NCBI RefSeq assembly: GCF_029931775.1
Contig: NC_079321.1
Span: forward strand, 17,256,501-17,320,500
From: Euleptes europaea
Lineage: Eukaryota > Chordata > Lepidosauria > Squamata > Sphaerodactylidae
Direction: 5' to 3'
Length of the DNA stretch: 64,000 nt
Made by a program: the position numbers and the translations under genes. The notes beneath the pieces were generated by a model. The model was not told where the DNA came from. It ran no database searches and worked only from the letters and a program-made list of their open reading frames with translations. Numbering within the stretch: the stretch's first letter is position 1; every line of letters starts with the position of its first letter. Below are positions 33,783 through 45,232 of the stretch, one piece after another.

Positions 33783-35300
33783 CGGTCTCCATGTTGGACA
33801 GAACACTGCTTAAGGCGCACATTCACAGTTCTTTCCGCGGAACAAAGCTACTAATGCCTTGCCTGTTCTTGTCTCCCAATGAAGCAATAACACATGGTCC
33901 ACAGTAGTACGTTAAAGAGTTGTTGCTGGATTGTCGAATCGCGCTAAGATGCTTGGTTAGTCGTAGTGATTGGTTTTTCTCATGTAGTCAGAACTGATCA
34001 ATTTTAAGTTGTAATCTGTGTACTGTAACACACCAATCTGATTTCTGAGCAATCCAAAGTGCAATATCTGCATGTCACTAGGATCCGAGCTGCCAAATGT
34101 CCTTGTATAAATGACTTAACTCCAAGACTCGTCTGATTGAAATTAGCAGTGAAAACAGTACTGTGTAAAACTTAGCTTGCAGAAAGAAGACCTCCAACGC
34201 ATGCAGTTGCACTGATGAATGCATCTATGCATATGTGTGCCATCATATTGCACAACTGCAGTTAAGTCTCCCCCTGCCCCATTGCCTTCAGGTGACTGCT
34301 ATCTGTGTGTGTGTCGGCTGTGGTTTTTGTGGTGGTTCTCCCCCCCGCCATTGTACATTGCAATGAATGATGTAGTATGTGTATTAGCCTTACAGGTGAA
34401 AAAGTTCCTTTTCTTCCCTGTGTTTTTTTGTATCCAGATTTTGCTGAAGCTTTGAAGATTGTAAATCACTATATACCAAATTGCCAGCATCTGACCATAG
34501 GGTTTTGTTAAAAAATTTTTTTAAAGTGTCATTGTACTTAATGGAGCAGATGCGCAGGACGTGAGCCAGTAAGTACTAAGCATGAAGCGCACTCTGCAGC
34601 AGTCCTTGTGCACTTGTGGTGCTAATAAGGTGCAAGAGCAGTAAGGGCTGAATAAAAATGCTGCGTCTTTGCTGCTGGGAAACCAGATGCTTCTATGTGT
34701 AGATGGTTAAAATGAGGCTCAGCCATCTTATTTTCTTCGTCTGGCCACTAATAAATAGATGTGTGTGTCGAAAGTTACATTCGATTCTTAAGCACGTAAT
34801 CGGCTCTTGAACTTTAACCACTGGCTACTCTACACTATGTATAACTTATTCAGAAATTATGGTATAGACTATCTTGCCACCTGTGTTCGCCTGTCTTTAC
34901 AAACCCGCATCCCCCCCGCGTGCGATAGCAGACAATTGAAGCCTGATAATCTATAACTTTTTACGAAGTGTTAAGGGCATAATGAAACTGAAAAAGTATT
35001 TATTTTTTCTCTCCTCTGCCTGTGGCAAATCAACCAGTTGAAACAATACACTTGTATGATATGAGTCTTGTCACTGCTGTACACGGCTGATTATATAAGA
35101 GTTCAATAAATGCAAGTATGCATCTGTGTGCTTGGTCTGTACTGCTGAATTGTTTGCGGGGGGTGGGGATGGTTGGGAGAGATGGTAGGAATGTTTCCAC
35201 TCGCTTTATATAAATACATTTTCCCCTCCATAAGCAGCACACTTTTTAGGTCTCTGGGAACTATCTTTAGTTTAAAAATAAAGTGTGTTTTTATACCTAA
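33783..35300 (+). other. GPCPD1: Probable 3' UTR of GPCPD1 with three candidate poly(A) signals
   Basis: AT-rich, repeat-free sequence following the stop. AATAAA hexamers lie at 34651, 35105 and 35277; the last two are followed within 40 bases by GT-rich stretches, as cleavage sites usually are. The transcript end is therefore inferred at about 35130 or 35300. There is no transcript evidence. Confidence 0.6.
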
Positions 35301-35947
35301 AATTCAGTCTTGTCTCTGCTTTTTGCTTGCTCTCTAACAGTTTGAAGCCAGGCTTTTTGTGCATGTCTGTGATATCCAAGCCGAGTGGCTGAGCTTGTGC
35401 TTTGTAAGCATCTGGGATACTTTCACAGTTCAATTTAATGGTGTCTTCTACCTCTCCTTCAAGTGTGAATGCTTAATGCTGCTGTTCTGGATGCAGAAGT
35501 GTTCAGGAAGAGCACGGAGAACCATGTCCCAAAGCTTTAGCATTGCGCAGCTATAACTATTTGCTAAACTGGTCGAACTCATAAAGTTTAAAATGTACTA
35601 CTATGTTGGGTGGAAAGATGGCACGCAGATGTTTTAAATAACGTTGCAAGTATGTTGTCGTACAATCCTTAAGCATCCTGGTAAAGGAAGTGCCTGGGTT
35701 GGCTCTTCTGAGCGCCTTGCGGGGGTGTGTGTGTGTTAAGGATCCTTCCACGGAAGAAAATCACCTCCACTAGTCTGCATTCCTGAATGATGGTGATTTT
35801 ATGTGGTATCTGCAAGTCAACATCTTGTGAAATGCATCCCCCAAGAAGACCTCTTCCATGACATCCCTTATCTTGGACAGCTGTGTTAACCAAAGTGATA
35901 AAAAAAATATCCTGTGGGTCTGATGTCATTACCTTATTTTGCTATAA
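35301..35947 (+). other. Intergenic, nothing recognised
   Basis: No repeat family or coding match; a TG run at about 35724-35736. Confidence 0.45.
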
Positions 35948-36242
35948 AAAGGTAAAGGTCCCCTATGCAAGCACCGGGTCATTCCTGACCCATGGGGTGA
36001 CGTCACATCCCAGCGTTTACTAGGCAGACTACATTTATGGGGTGGTCTGCCATTGCCTTCCCCAGTCGTCTACACTTTACCCCCAGCAAGCTGGGTACTC
36101 ATTTTACTGACGCTTGGAAGGATGGAAGGCTGAGTCAACCTTGAGCCAACTACCTGAAACCAACTTCCGTCGGGATCGAACTCAGGTTGTGAGCAGAGCT
36201 TGGACTGCAGTACTGTAGCTTACCACTCTGTGCCACGGGGTT
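35948..36242 (-). mobile_element. Sauria SINE, antisense
   Basis: Starts AAAGGTAAAGGTCCCCTATG (complement of the ACCTTT-type tail), includes TTACCCCCAGCAAGCTGGGT and GTCGGGATCGAACTCAGG (B box), and ends GTGCCACGGGG. Confidence 0.9.
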
Positions 36243-36756
36243 CGCTTATTTTGCTATATTATTTTACTACTGTTTTTCCTGAACTTTACTATTTCCCCCG
36301 TTTCGTAAGAGTTCCCTGTTCAAGTTTCACTCATGGGAAATAAGGTCTGAGCAAGTTACATGATTGTATTACAACAGGGTGGCTCTTAGAAGTGTATCAG
36401 ATGCCTTTAGTATAGGATGCTTGGTTTCTAGTCTACCTAACCGCTTTTGAAAAGGCCTCGAGCAGAGTGGCACCTCTGCCTCCTGAATTGTCCCCACTCA
36501 CGCAACTGGGATTCAGAGGTATGTTGCCTCAACACGGTTACCTTTTTCCATACTATACCTTCTGTCAGAAAATTCCAAGTAAGTGATTTATTGTGACCTC
36601 TATTATCTTGCCTACTGTGAATCTGTGATTTATCAGGATCACTGGGTAACCTCACTGTGAGGGTGGAGTTTCTTCACACTATGCATACTTTTTGTAAGCT
36701 TTCAGAGTCTGCAAATACTGTGGACTTGAAGGGTGTTTTTAGTGTGGTCCTCAACT

Positions 36757-36835
36757 GAATTACATCCTTCTACGACCATTGAAGTCAGTGTGGTTAGAAG
36801 GGTATAACTCTGTTTAGGATTGCAATGTCAAGCTA
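36757..36835 (+). repeat. Small palindromic repeat
   Basis: CATCCTTCTACGACCATTGA and TCAGTGTGGTTAGAAGGGTA face each other, followed by ACTCTGTTTAGGATTGCAAT. Same class as the copy at 54361. Confidence 0.6.
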
Positions 36836-36849
36836 GGTTAATATTAAAA

Positions 36850-37330
36850 ATATTTTGCAAAACAAGAGCCAGCTTTTACATTCTTTTAGTTGGGGTAGCA
36901 GTTATTTGAGTTATTTGCCCATATATCTCATGTATCCCCAAATATTATATTACACAACAAGTAAAATCTTAATAGTTTTAGCAAGGAAATGGAAAACCAT
37001 CCATTCCAGACATAGAAGAATGGAGGGACAAATTATTGGAATATGCCCTGATGGCGAAAATGACCCATATGATAAATATCAACAGTGACACCGCCTTTGA
37101 GCAGCACAATGAGACATGGAAATCTTTTTATATTTGCACAGAGGCTCATGAACAGTAACAAGATTGTGAAAGATAAGGTTTGAACTAGATGTATTATAAT
37201 GTAATTCTAATTTTACTTAACAAAATTATTAGGGTCGTTAATTTATTAATTATAGATAATGACTATTTTTTGTATATGTTCATACTAGCCCAAGTGATGA
37301 AGATTTTGGTAACGTTATTTGCTTGTTCTG
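36850..37330 (+). mobile_element. L1 LINE 3' end, 5'-truncated
   Basis: Reading from about 36990, SIPDIEEWRDKLLEYALMAK then MTHMININSDTAFEQHNETW resembles the extreme C-terminus of L1 ORF2 (the W-x-x-K-x-x-x-Y-x-x-MAK motif), with a stop at 37156-37158 and an AT-rich 3' UTR. Just upstream, ARKWK lies in a different frame, so there is at least one frameshift at about 36985. Confidence 0.72.
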
Positions 37331-37650
37331 CGGGCCAGTGTTCGTTCTTACCGCACTTTACTGACCTTTAAGGGCGAAAGCCCTTCGGAGGCCATGAAGG
37401 CGCTGCACCGGCTTTGGGTTCCTCCACGGCAGCGTCCAGGCTACTTACGCTGCTGTTAGGCAGCCTCCTGTCCCCGTTTGCCCCAGGTGCGCCAGCGGTG
37501 CAAGGCTGCACCTGCTTTTCTCAATGGGGCGTAAAGGCCCCGTTTGACAAAAAAAAGCCTCTAAAAGGCTGTGGAACAGCTTAGGAGGCGGTGCGGCGGC
37601 ACCTCCTCCCTGCTGTCCCCGGCTGCCACCTGCTCAGGAATAGGCTGTCA
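37331..37650. other. Unexplained GC-rich patch
   Basis: A 320-bp GC-rich block (CCGGCTTTGGGTTCCTCCAC, CAGGTGCGCCAGCGGTGCAA, CTGTCCCCGGCTGCCACCTG) in AT-rich surroundings, directly after the L1 end. It has inverted words (GGGCGAAAGCCC; AAAAGCCTCTAAAAGGCTG). No open frame or family recognised. Confidence 0.5.
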
Positions 37651-38466
37651 GTCTAAGACCGCTCCATGTGTCTCCCTGTGTTCTGAATTATTCACATACA
37701 TCCACCGTTATAGTGGCAGATAAAAACAAATATAGTTTTTTTAAATGCTGTAATAAATCCAGCAAGAAAGCTGAGCCATTTTCATTTTCATTCCCTTTGC
37801 TGCTTTACAAGTAGCTAAACATATTCTTTGTGTAGGCGATTAAAATAATGGGAAACTTCAGTACTTTTTTTTTAATTATTAAAGTACTTAGCTCTTTTTA
37901 AGGGTTTTCCCCCCCTTCTCAAGGGAAGTGGATTTCCTCACAAGTTCTTACCAACTGCAAAAAAAAACCAGGAAACGACTGACTAAACAGTGCACATAAA
38001 ATTAAGCAAATAAATTAGAAAACAATACTCTAATTAAAAAGAACCAATGGGAAGTGCGAACATTGGGAAATTCAATTTTAAAATCTTTGGCACCCTTCTG
38101 ATACGGATAAACAGAGCGTTTGCCAAACAGCAGTCTTCTCCACCTGCCTTCACAAAGTATCCCACACTTGAAGCACTGTTTTGAATATTGGTAATTGACA
38201 CAAAAGCATTAAAACAGTCATCTATTGTGTGCTGTATGTGTGTTTGCTGGAAGGAGCAGGTCTTTTTCTTTCTTGTTTTCTAACAAACGACATTAAGATG
38301 AAGAATAAATCCACCAAGCACTGTTTATTTTAAATGCTTAAGGTGCATTAGTACAAGACCCTTTACCACATCTAACTTGAAATCTGTCACTGGAGGCACC
38401 TGTAGTATCAGATGGGTCAACTCTACAAGATGCAGTGTAGTCCCAAAAATCCCAGTTGAACTAGTA
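37651..38466. other. Intergenic, nothing recognised
   Basis: AT-rich, with T and A runs; no element seen. Confidence 0.45.
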
Positions 38467-38632
38467 GTAAAGAAGAAGAAGAGTTGGTTTTTATATGCCA
38501 ACTTTCTCTACCACTTAAGGGAGACTCAAACCGGCTTACAATCACCTTTCCTTCCCCTCCCCACAACAGACACCCTGTGAGGTAGTTGGGCCTAGAGCTG
38601 TGACTAGCCCAAGGTCACCCAAAAGGAGCTGG
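38467..38632 (-). mobile_element. tRNA-derived SINE (GTGGTTAAGAG family), 3' part, antisense
   Basis: AGAAGAAGAGTTGGTTTTTA, GGGAGACTCAAACCGGCTTA and CAACAGACACCCTGTGAGG are the antisense 3' half; the tRNA-like head is missing. Confidence 0.85.
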
Positions 38633-38979
38633 AGGACAGTGTTCATTATTCAGTGGTGGAAAGTATTTCTCTATGGCTCTCTGGTGCTTTGGTTGTGTTT
38701 CCTATCCTTAGTTCTGTTGACCTGTTGCCTATGGTCCTGGTCTTGACATTGGTGAATTCATAATTCCCCCCGCCCGTTCCTATCACATGACATCCTGTAA
38801 TATGCTTGCAGCCCTATGTTCAGAGGGTCCTAGATCAGGAAAAGTTGAGGACAGCTATATTAGATCAAGCATTTTGATTTCTTTTAAAGGAAGAGTGTTT
38901 GGCTATACTTCACCAGGGATGTTCTTATGTTCTAGATCTGGGTTTCTGGCATAGATTTGTGTGACTATCTTCACACTGG

Positions 38980-39390
38980 GGAGAGGCTGGGTTTGCAGAT
39001 GGCACTTGATTTAGGATGATGAAAACACTAGCAAAGATTTCCCTAAGTTATGTAAGCACATGGCGAAAGATATTCAGCAGAACTATAAAGGGATGCATGT
39101 TGGGGTAAAACACAAAGTACCAACTTGACATAACTACCAGTAGCACCTGAACACATGGTAATTACTAACCAGGAAAATGATCATGGGCTTGGGGTGGTTA
39201 AGGGAAAATTCTAAGCTAGGGATTATAAAGAAAGGGGCTGAATGTATAATAGAAAGCATAATCTCTTTATAAAAATCTATGGTACATCTCATTTGGAATA
39301 CTGCATGCAGTTCCGGTCTTACTAGGTCAAGCAGCACACAGCTAGAAAAGAGCAATGTTTTCTGCAATCCTGACAATGGAAAGATCCACT
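38980..39390 (+). mobile_element. CR1-like LINE ORF2 fragment, diverged
   Basis: GGGTTTGCAGATGGCACTTG, AAAACACTAGCA, GGATGCATGTTGGGGTAAAA, ATCTATGGTACATCTCATTT and GGAATACTGCATGCAGTTC follow the nucleotide order of the C-terminal RT region of CR1 LINEs. No long open frame remains. Confidence 0.68.
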
Positions 39391-39419
39391 AGTTGGGAGC
39401 TTTTTAGTTCAGAGAGAAG

Positions 39420-39490
39420 AATGTCTTCCTCTTTTCCTGCTGCCTTCAACTTGACTTTTCCAGTGACTCTCATCTTCTCATAATGTGACT
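39420..39490 (-). mobile_element. Short Bov-B LINE fragment
   Basis: CTTCCTCTTTTCCTGCTGCC, TTCAACTTGACTTTTCCAGT and GACTCTCATCTTCTCAT match the Bov-B stretch seen at 48010-48075. Confidence 0.75.
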
Positions 39491-40393
39491 TCTACTCTAT
39501 TGGTGTATAAAACTGACTGTGACAGCTTTTAAAGTCCCTGGTGAGAAGCTGCTTTGAAATCTGGTCTTCGAGCCCCCAAGTTACCCTATCGAGCTTGCAG
39601 CCTCCCTGCCACCTCTACCATGTGAAAATAAAACCTTGAAGTAGCAGGGTGTTAAACAGGAACAGAATGTCCCAACACTCCCCTCTAGCCTACTTTATCT
39701 GTAAATGGAAACAATCCAAGACACACTTTTTCATTTCTTAAGCAAAGATAAGTTTGCTCCCATTTCTCATTCTGCTTAAAAGGTCGCTCCTTGGTATGTT
39801 GCCAAAATGTCATCTTGTCTCCAGCGTGTTTTCAAAGTGAATTTTTTCAAAATAAGGATTAAGGATCATATGAAGAGATGGAAGTCCAAATGTCAGACAA
39901 CCGACGTTTAAAGGAACTGATCTCAGCATTTAGCCTTTAACCATAAAATATGATTGGAGTCTAGAAGGTTGGGCGTGGGGTCAAAAACGTCTTTGGGGGG
40001 AATATCCCTACCAAAAAGAAATATGTGGAAGAAACTGGGTCAGTTCCAGGAGTTCAGGACTTTGAGGAAAGATGCAATCTTTGAGCATAAATTAAAAATA
40101 GGTGTGTGTTTTGTCTTGAACAAAGACATGGTCTCATGCTGAAGGTAATGTATTTTTGGCTACAATCTGGTCCCTGCATAGCCTTTAAAATCAATATCAC
40201 AAATCTGTGACATCTGCACCTTTGCAATGGGAAACAGCTATAGATTCACGATCCATAATTAAATGTGTCTGAAATAATCCCTTTCTTTTGGGAAAACACT
40301 AGAAAAGGGGGGGGGTCTCTTTCCAGGAAAGTTAGATCAGCTGCACCACTGACATACTTAGTAAATGTCAATGTACTGGAAGAGGCCTATACT
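39491..40393. other. Intergenic, nothing recognised
   Basis: No repeat family or coding match recognised. Confidence 0.45.
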
Positions 40394-40596
40394 AGGGTTG
40401 CCAACCTCCAGGTGGTGGCTGAAGATTTGATATTACAACTGATCTCCTGGCAACAGAGATCAGTTCACCTGGAGAAAATAGCCGCTTTGGAAGGTGGATT
40501 CTATGGCATTATACCCCTCCCCAAACCCTGCCCTACTCAGGCTCCACCCCCAAAATATCCAGGTATTTTGCAACCTGGAGCTGGCAGCCATACCTG
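40394..40596 (+). mobile_element. hAT-like MITE (TAGGGTTGCCAACCTCC family)
   Basis: AGGGTTGCCAACCTCCAGGT at the left and CAACCTGGAGCTGGCAGCCA at the right, with GATCAGTTCACCTGGAGAAA in the middle. The right end is worn and no clean target duplication is visible. It explains the 40265-40681 open frame. Confidence 0.75.
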
Positions 40597-40831
40597 TGGC
40601 CAAAGCTTTGGCTGGTTAATTCAATATGGGAAACTTGTCCAGTCTGATTGCCACTGTCATTGTCTGTGGTGCATACCCTAATGTTCCCTTGCCTTATCCA
40701 TTCTCTGTCAGCATTTTATTAGGATAGCTTCCCCCAAAAAAGTTAGAATATACAAGTAGGGAAACTGTGACGAGGTGGTGGGTGAGGACAGGAGAAACAC
40801 CAGACATTCTGGTCCTTCTCACACTAAGTAT

Positions 40832-41031
40832 TAGGGTTGCCAACCTCCAGGTAGTAGCTGGGGATCTCCTGCTATTACAGCTAATCTCCAGCCAGAGATC
40901 AGTTCACCTGGAGAAAATGGCTGCTTTGGCAATTGGACTCCATGGCATTGAAGTCCCTCCCCAAACCCCACCCTCCTCAGGCTCCTCCCCAAAAACCTCC
41001 CGCCAGTGGTGAGGCGAGACCTGACAATCCT
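40832..41031 (+). mobile_element. hAT-like MITE (TAGGGTTGCCAACCTCC family)
   Basis: Same family as the copy 230 bp upstream; ends TAGGGTTGCC and ACAATCCTA. Flanking octamers CTAAGTAT and CTATGTAT fit an 8-bp target duplication with one change. Confidence 0.85.
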
Positions 41032-41205
41032 ACTATGTATGCTTTCCCTCCTACTCATGGTTTCTGCAGCCTCCAGTCCTTCCTCCATTACCCTTTGCAG
41101 CTTCTCTCCTTTCGTTGCATCCTTCCCTAGCTCCAGCCCCCATTTCCCTTCAATTTTGCTCCATTTTTCTTTCCTCCCTCCCTCTACCTTCACTACTCTC
41201 TAGAC

Positions 41206-41490
41206 CACTGGTTCCCAACCGGGGGTCCACGGACCCCCAGGGGTCCACGAGAACTAAATTAAAGTCCGTGAAACAAAGTTATAAACCCATAATAAATTAG
41301 TATTTTCAATTAAAAGTTCTCTATTATAAAAATATATATTCAAATATTATTCTAAGTTTAATGTTTAACTAACAGTTATGATTAAAGTTTATTTTCAAAT
41401 TCTCTGAATTTTTATTTTGATCCTTGGGGTCCCTGCACCGAACAAAAAAGTCCTAGTGGTCCCTGGTCAAAAAAAGGTTGGGAACCACTG
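41206..41490. mobile_element. hAT MITE (CAGTGGTTCCCAACC ends) with perfect 8-bp target duplication
   Basis: Terminal inverted repeats CACTGGTTCCCAACC and GGTTGGGAACCACTG flank a 285-bp AT-rich core with no coding potential. CTCTAGAC is duplicated exactly at 41198-41205 and 41491-41498. This is a textbook hAT footprint. Confidence 0.93.
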
Positions 41491-41585
41491 CTCTAGACTC
41501 TCCAGCCTACCCACTCCTGCTTTCAAACTGAAACTGTGGCAGCCATTTTGATTACATAGGCAAGCACATTTGCCTAGGCAATCCA

Positions 41586-41741
41586 TAGGGTTGGCGGCTC
41601 CAGGTTGGGAAATAACTGGAGATTTTGGGGATGGAGCCTGAGGAGGGTGGGGTTTGGGGGAGAAGAGGGACTTCATATCAGCTGGAGATCAATTGTAATA
41701 GTGGGAGATCTCCAGCCACCACCTGGAGGCTGGCAACCCTA
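41586..41741 (-). mobile_element. hAT-like MITE (TAGGGTTGCCAACCTCC family), antisense
   Basis: Begins TAGGGTTGG and ends GGCTGGCAACCCTA; flanked by an exact 8-bp duplication GCAATCCA (41578-41585 and 41742-41749). Confidence 0.9.
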
Positions 41742-41838
41742 GCAATCCAGAATGGCTACCAAGGTGTTTTCTCCCCCCCCCACACACACACACGGTTCTT
41801 CCCTGCTGCCCTGGAAACCCATTTTCACACACACAGGT

Positions 41839-42099
41839 GAGGTTGCCAACTCCAGTTTAGAGAATTCCTGGAGATTTAGGGGATAGTGCCTGGGGAGAGG
41901 AGAGCTCAGTAGGGATGTAGAATCACATCCTGTGATAACATATCCAGGTGAAAGTTTAGTTCCTCCCCTTCCACTGTGGTTGCATCCTCCCACCATTTCT
42001 TCTACATTCTGGTTCCTCCAGGGGAGTGGATCTCTGTAGTCTGCAGTTCTGTGTAATTCCAGAAGGACCCTAGGACCTACCTGGAGGTTGGCAACCCTA
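41839..42099 (-). mobile_element. hAT-like MITE (TAGGGTTGCCAACCTCC family), divergent long copy
   Basis: GAGGTTGCCAACTCCAGTTT on the left and CTACCTGGAGGTTGGCAACC on the right, with a less conserved centre than the other copies. Target duplication not clear. Confidence 0.72.
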
Positions 42100-42224
42100 G
42101 TGAGGGCTCCGACCCCTCTATCGTGCTGCAAAAGGCGGGAAACTGTGTGCAGGAGGGGGACAAAGCACCCTCAGGCATTTTATGAGCGTCGGACACCTCT
42201 TAGGCCTGCAGGTGCTCAATACCC

Positions 42225-42290
42225 AGGTGTGACTGCACAGGTGGACCACTTTATGAACAACAGTTACAAGTGCAACCCTGTTTTATGGCA
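42225..42290 (+). mobile_element. Short fossil end of a DIRS-type element
   Basis: GTGTGACTGCACAGGTGGAC and GAACAACAGTTACAAGTGCA with CCCTGTTTTA resemble the right terminus of the element at 26.3-31.9 kb. Only the end is recognisable; a fossil with no coding part. Confidence 0.5.
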
Positions 42291-43100
42291 AACTTTGTCA
42301 GATGCATGAAGTGAAACCTCTGTCTGCCAATACGTAGGATGTTCCAACTGTACTTGTGCTCTGAGCCCAGACATAAGAGATCTGGTATGATTAAGAGCAC
42401 ATAAGAGTATTGAAATGACAGTGTTGGCAAGTGGCATGTTTGTGCTGTGAGCTGTCATGCTCAAGTTGTGTGTTCTTTAAGTGTCTGCTGATCTGTTTAA
42501 AGGAGTATCAAGACAAAGGGTGAATAACACAGCCAAAGCTAACAGAAATAGGAGTCTTCTGGGTTTTCTAGTCAAGGTATTAACAGGGCTCTAAATAACA
42601 GTTTATTTCAATAATTTTGAGGAACATGCTTGAATTTACCATAAGTCTTCATCATGATGGATCTTCAGTACGAAAGGAGATGTAAGAAAGGAAAATTTCC
42701 TTTGGTTTGAAAGTGATCTTACCACAATAACCAAACTAAAGGAAGTTTTCTCTCCCCTTTTCAAGTAAATGTCCAAGCGGATGATGACTTCTGGAGAACC
42801 TGAAAGCTAGCACATATTATGAGTTGGGAGAGGAGGAGTCCCAATAAGAAGAAGTCCATTGCAAACATTATATCCTGATATATTTCCTTGGACTCAAGGC
42901 CAGCTAACAGTGCAACAGTTTGGGGGACTGGAATTTCTCTGAGCTGTGGACCAGCACTGCCATCTACAAGTTTTGCTAGTTCCTGTATAGAGATCCTCCT
43001 CTAGAGCAAGAGGCTGCTACACTAACCTGTAATATATAGTAACACTGGCATCTAGTGGCTGTTTTTTCAGTGTAACACCAATTCAAAAGAAGAGAGGACA
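42291..43100. other. Intergenic, nothing recognised
   Basis: No recognisable element. Confidence 0.45.
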
Positions 43101-43330
43101 GAAGAAGAGCTAGGCTGCATCAGACCAATGATCCAACTATTCCAGCATCTTGTTTTACACAGAAGCCAACCAGTTGTCATAGAAGGCCAACAAACTGGGC
43201 ATACAAAGCCAAGACCTTTGATATTGCCTTCTAGCAATGGCATTTAGGTTTACTGTCTCTGACTCCCTTTAGCCACTATGGTTAGTAGCCACTGATGGAC
43301 CTATCCTCCATGAATTGTTGACAAAGCATA
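43101..43330. repeat. Probable old interspersed repeat
   Basis: TAGGCTGCATCAGACCAATG, TCCAACTATTCCAGCATCTT, GTTTTACACAGAAGCCAACC resembles a common reptile repeat phrase (GATCAGACCAGTGGTCC, CCAGCATCCTGTTTC). I cannot name the family or its strand. Confidence 0.4.
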
Positions 43331-44261
43331 GGATGACCTAGTTGTTTTGTGATTGCTTCCATTTTTAAATTAAAAAAAATATGTGAGTGATCCTGCACTG
43401 AATTAAATCAACCATTAAAAAAGTTAGATTTTCAAAATGGTAGCGAGTAGGATGGGAACAGAGAAATGATACTTGTAATAAGTGACAGCATATGCACTGT
43501 CCAGTAGTTACCCGACACTCATGCTGTCATGTTACCAAGCAGCAGTCAATATCACAATGGACTTATTACCCGGGAAAAGGGGACTAATCTTTGCAGAATG
43601 AAAGTATTGTTTACATGCTAGGAAAATGTGATATGCTTATCCAAAGGTACTGACTCTAGGATAAACATTCCTCCTATGTCCTGCAATTAACAGTTGCAAA
43701 TAAGCATTTACAGTCCTATAAACTAATCAGTTGAAAAAAGCATGCAAATGTCTTTTAAATGAGTGGGAAAATATATGTCATGCCTGTATTGCAAGATTAT
43801 CTCAGTTTTATACCATAGAAACATTGGGCTTCTCTCAAACAGTCCTGGAAATAGCAATTTGACGCTGTTACTTGAGGATGCACAGACATCCCTTCCCCAC
43901 ACCTGGACAATTCCCAGGGAATGGCTAATAAATCAGTTCCACCACCACCCCTCCATAGTGTATCATGCACCAGGCTTGCCTGAGCAATGAAATATAACAA
44001 AAGAGTCAGCAGGATATCAGAGTTCCAACCTACCTCCTGGAAATGGGTTGGAAGGGCTGGAAATTCAGGCCAGCTGTTTTCTGTATTGTCCACTGGCAAC
44101 ATCTCTTGAGGAGTTGCTCTTGGAGACCATCCAGAGAGGTTGTCATACTGTCTCATTTAAGATGCCACATCTTATTCTGCTGTTGGCATGAGATGACCAC
44201 AAAGCTGGGCCAGTCCTGGCTAGACAGACATGTCATTTGGCCTGATGGTTCATGCCTTAAG
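43331..44261. other. Intergenic, nothing recognised
   Basis: Open frames on both strands at 43797-44156 and 44043-44354 look like chance. Confidence 0.45.
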
Positions 44262-44532
44262 CCACCGTGGTTAAGAGTGGTGGACTCTAATCTGGAGAAC
44301 TGGTTTTGTTTCCCCACTCCTACACATGAAGCCTGCTGGGTGACCTTGGGCTAGTCACAGTTCTCTCCGAACTCTCTCAGGCCCCACCTACCTCACAAGG
44401 TGTCTGTTGTGGGGAGAGGAAGGGAAGGTGATTGTCTGTTGTGGGGAGAGGAAGGGAAGGAGTCCCAAGGTTTGAGACTCCTGAAAGATAGAGAAAATCG
44501 GTGTATAAAAACAACTCTTCCTCTTCCTTCTC
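44262..44532 (+). mobile_element. tRNA-derived SINE (GTGGTTAAGAG family) with internal 32-bp duplication
   Basis: GTGGTTAAGAGTGGTGGACT, CCTTGGGCTAGTCACAG, then TGTCTGTTGTGGGGAGAGG-AAGGGAAGG is present twice in tandem (44401-44460), ending TATAAAAACAACTCTTCC. Confidence 0.88.
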
Positions 44533-45027
44533 TTCCTCTTCACTGTACATTGTGGGTCTTCTAGTCCCCCTTGTTCACCCAATACCCCAGAATTCTTCTT
44601 TTTCCCTGTCATGCCATATTTGAGTGTCTGCTGTGGTTGAACGGCTGTTGCTGTACCATCACCAGCAACTGCAGGCTGCCTCTCATATGCCTTTCTGCTG
44701 CACTTTACATTTAGAATTATTCTCCAAGCTTGTTTGGTCCTCTTGCAACACTTGCTTAACGTCCAATAAAAGGTCTTTGTTCTCCTCTTGGAAGTGCACC
44801 GTTGCTATGATAGCTGCCCAGCTGTACTACGGTCTTCTGAAGAAAAGCAAGCCAGTTCCGACACTCTACGTCCAGAGATTCTCCAACAGCCAACTCAATC
44901 ACGTTTCTCCTGAAAGCACATAGAAGCTAGGTGGGCCTGCTGCACAGTTTTCTGCCAGCTGAGTGCAACTACTATTGATAGTGGAATAATGGTTCAAGGT
45001 GGGTTTCTCTAATCCTACCAATGTACA
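44533..45027. other. Intergenic, nothing recognised
   Basis: No repeat or coding match recognised. Confidence 0.45.
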
Positions 45028-45232
45028 TAGGTACACATGAAGCTGCCTTATACTGCATCAGACCCTTGGTCCATCAAAGCCAGTATTGTCTAATCAGACT
45101 GGCAGTGGATCTCCAAGGTCTCAGGCAAAGCTCTTTCACATCACCTACTACCTGTTTCTTTTAACTTGGGATTGAACCTGAGACCTTTTGCATGCCAAAC
45201 AGATGCTCTACCACTGAGCCATGTCCCCCTCC
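45028..45232 (-). mobile_element. tRNA-derived SINE (GGCTCAGTGGTAGAGC family)
   Basis: ACACATGAAGCTGCCTTATA, GACCCTTGGTCCATCAAAG, GGATTGAACCTGAGACC and CTCTACCACTGAGCCATG in antisense order. Confidence 0.9.

Noticed and set aside
40265-40681. 138-codon frame, and similar frames at 40767 and 58462
   Set aside because: Translation of the TAGGGTTGCCA MITE, which is non-coding; the shared peptide-like phrase is only shared repeat DNA.
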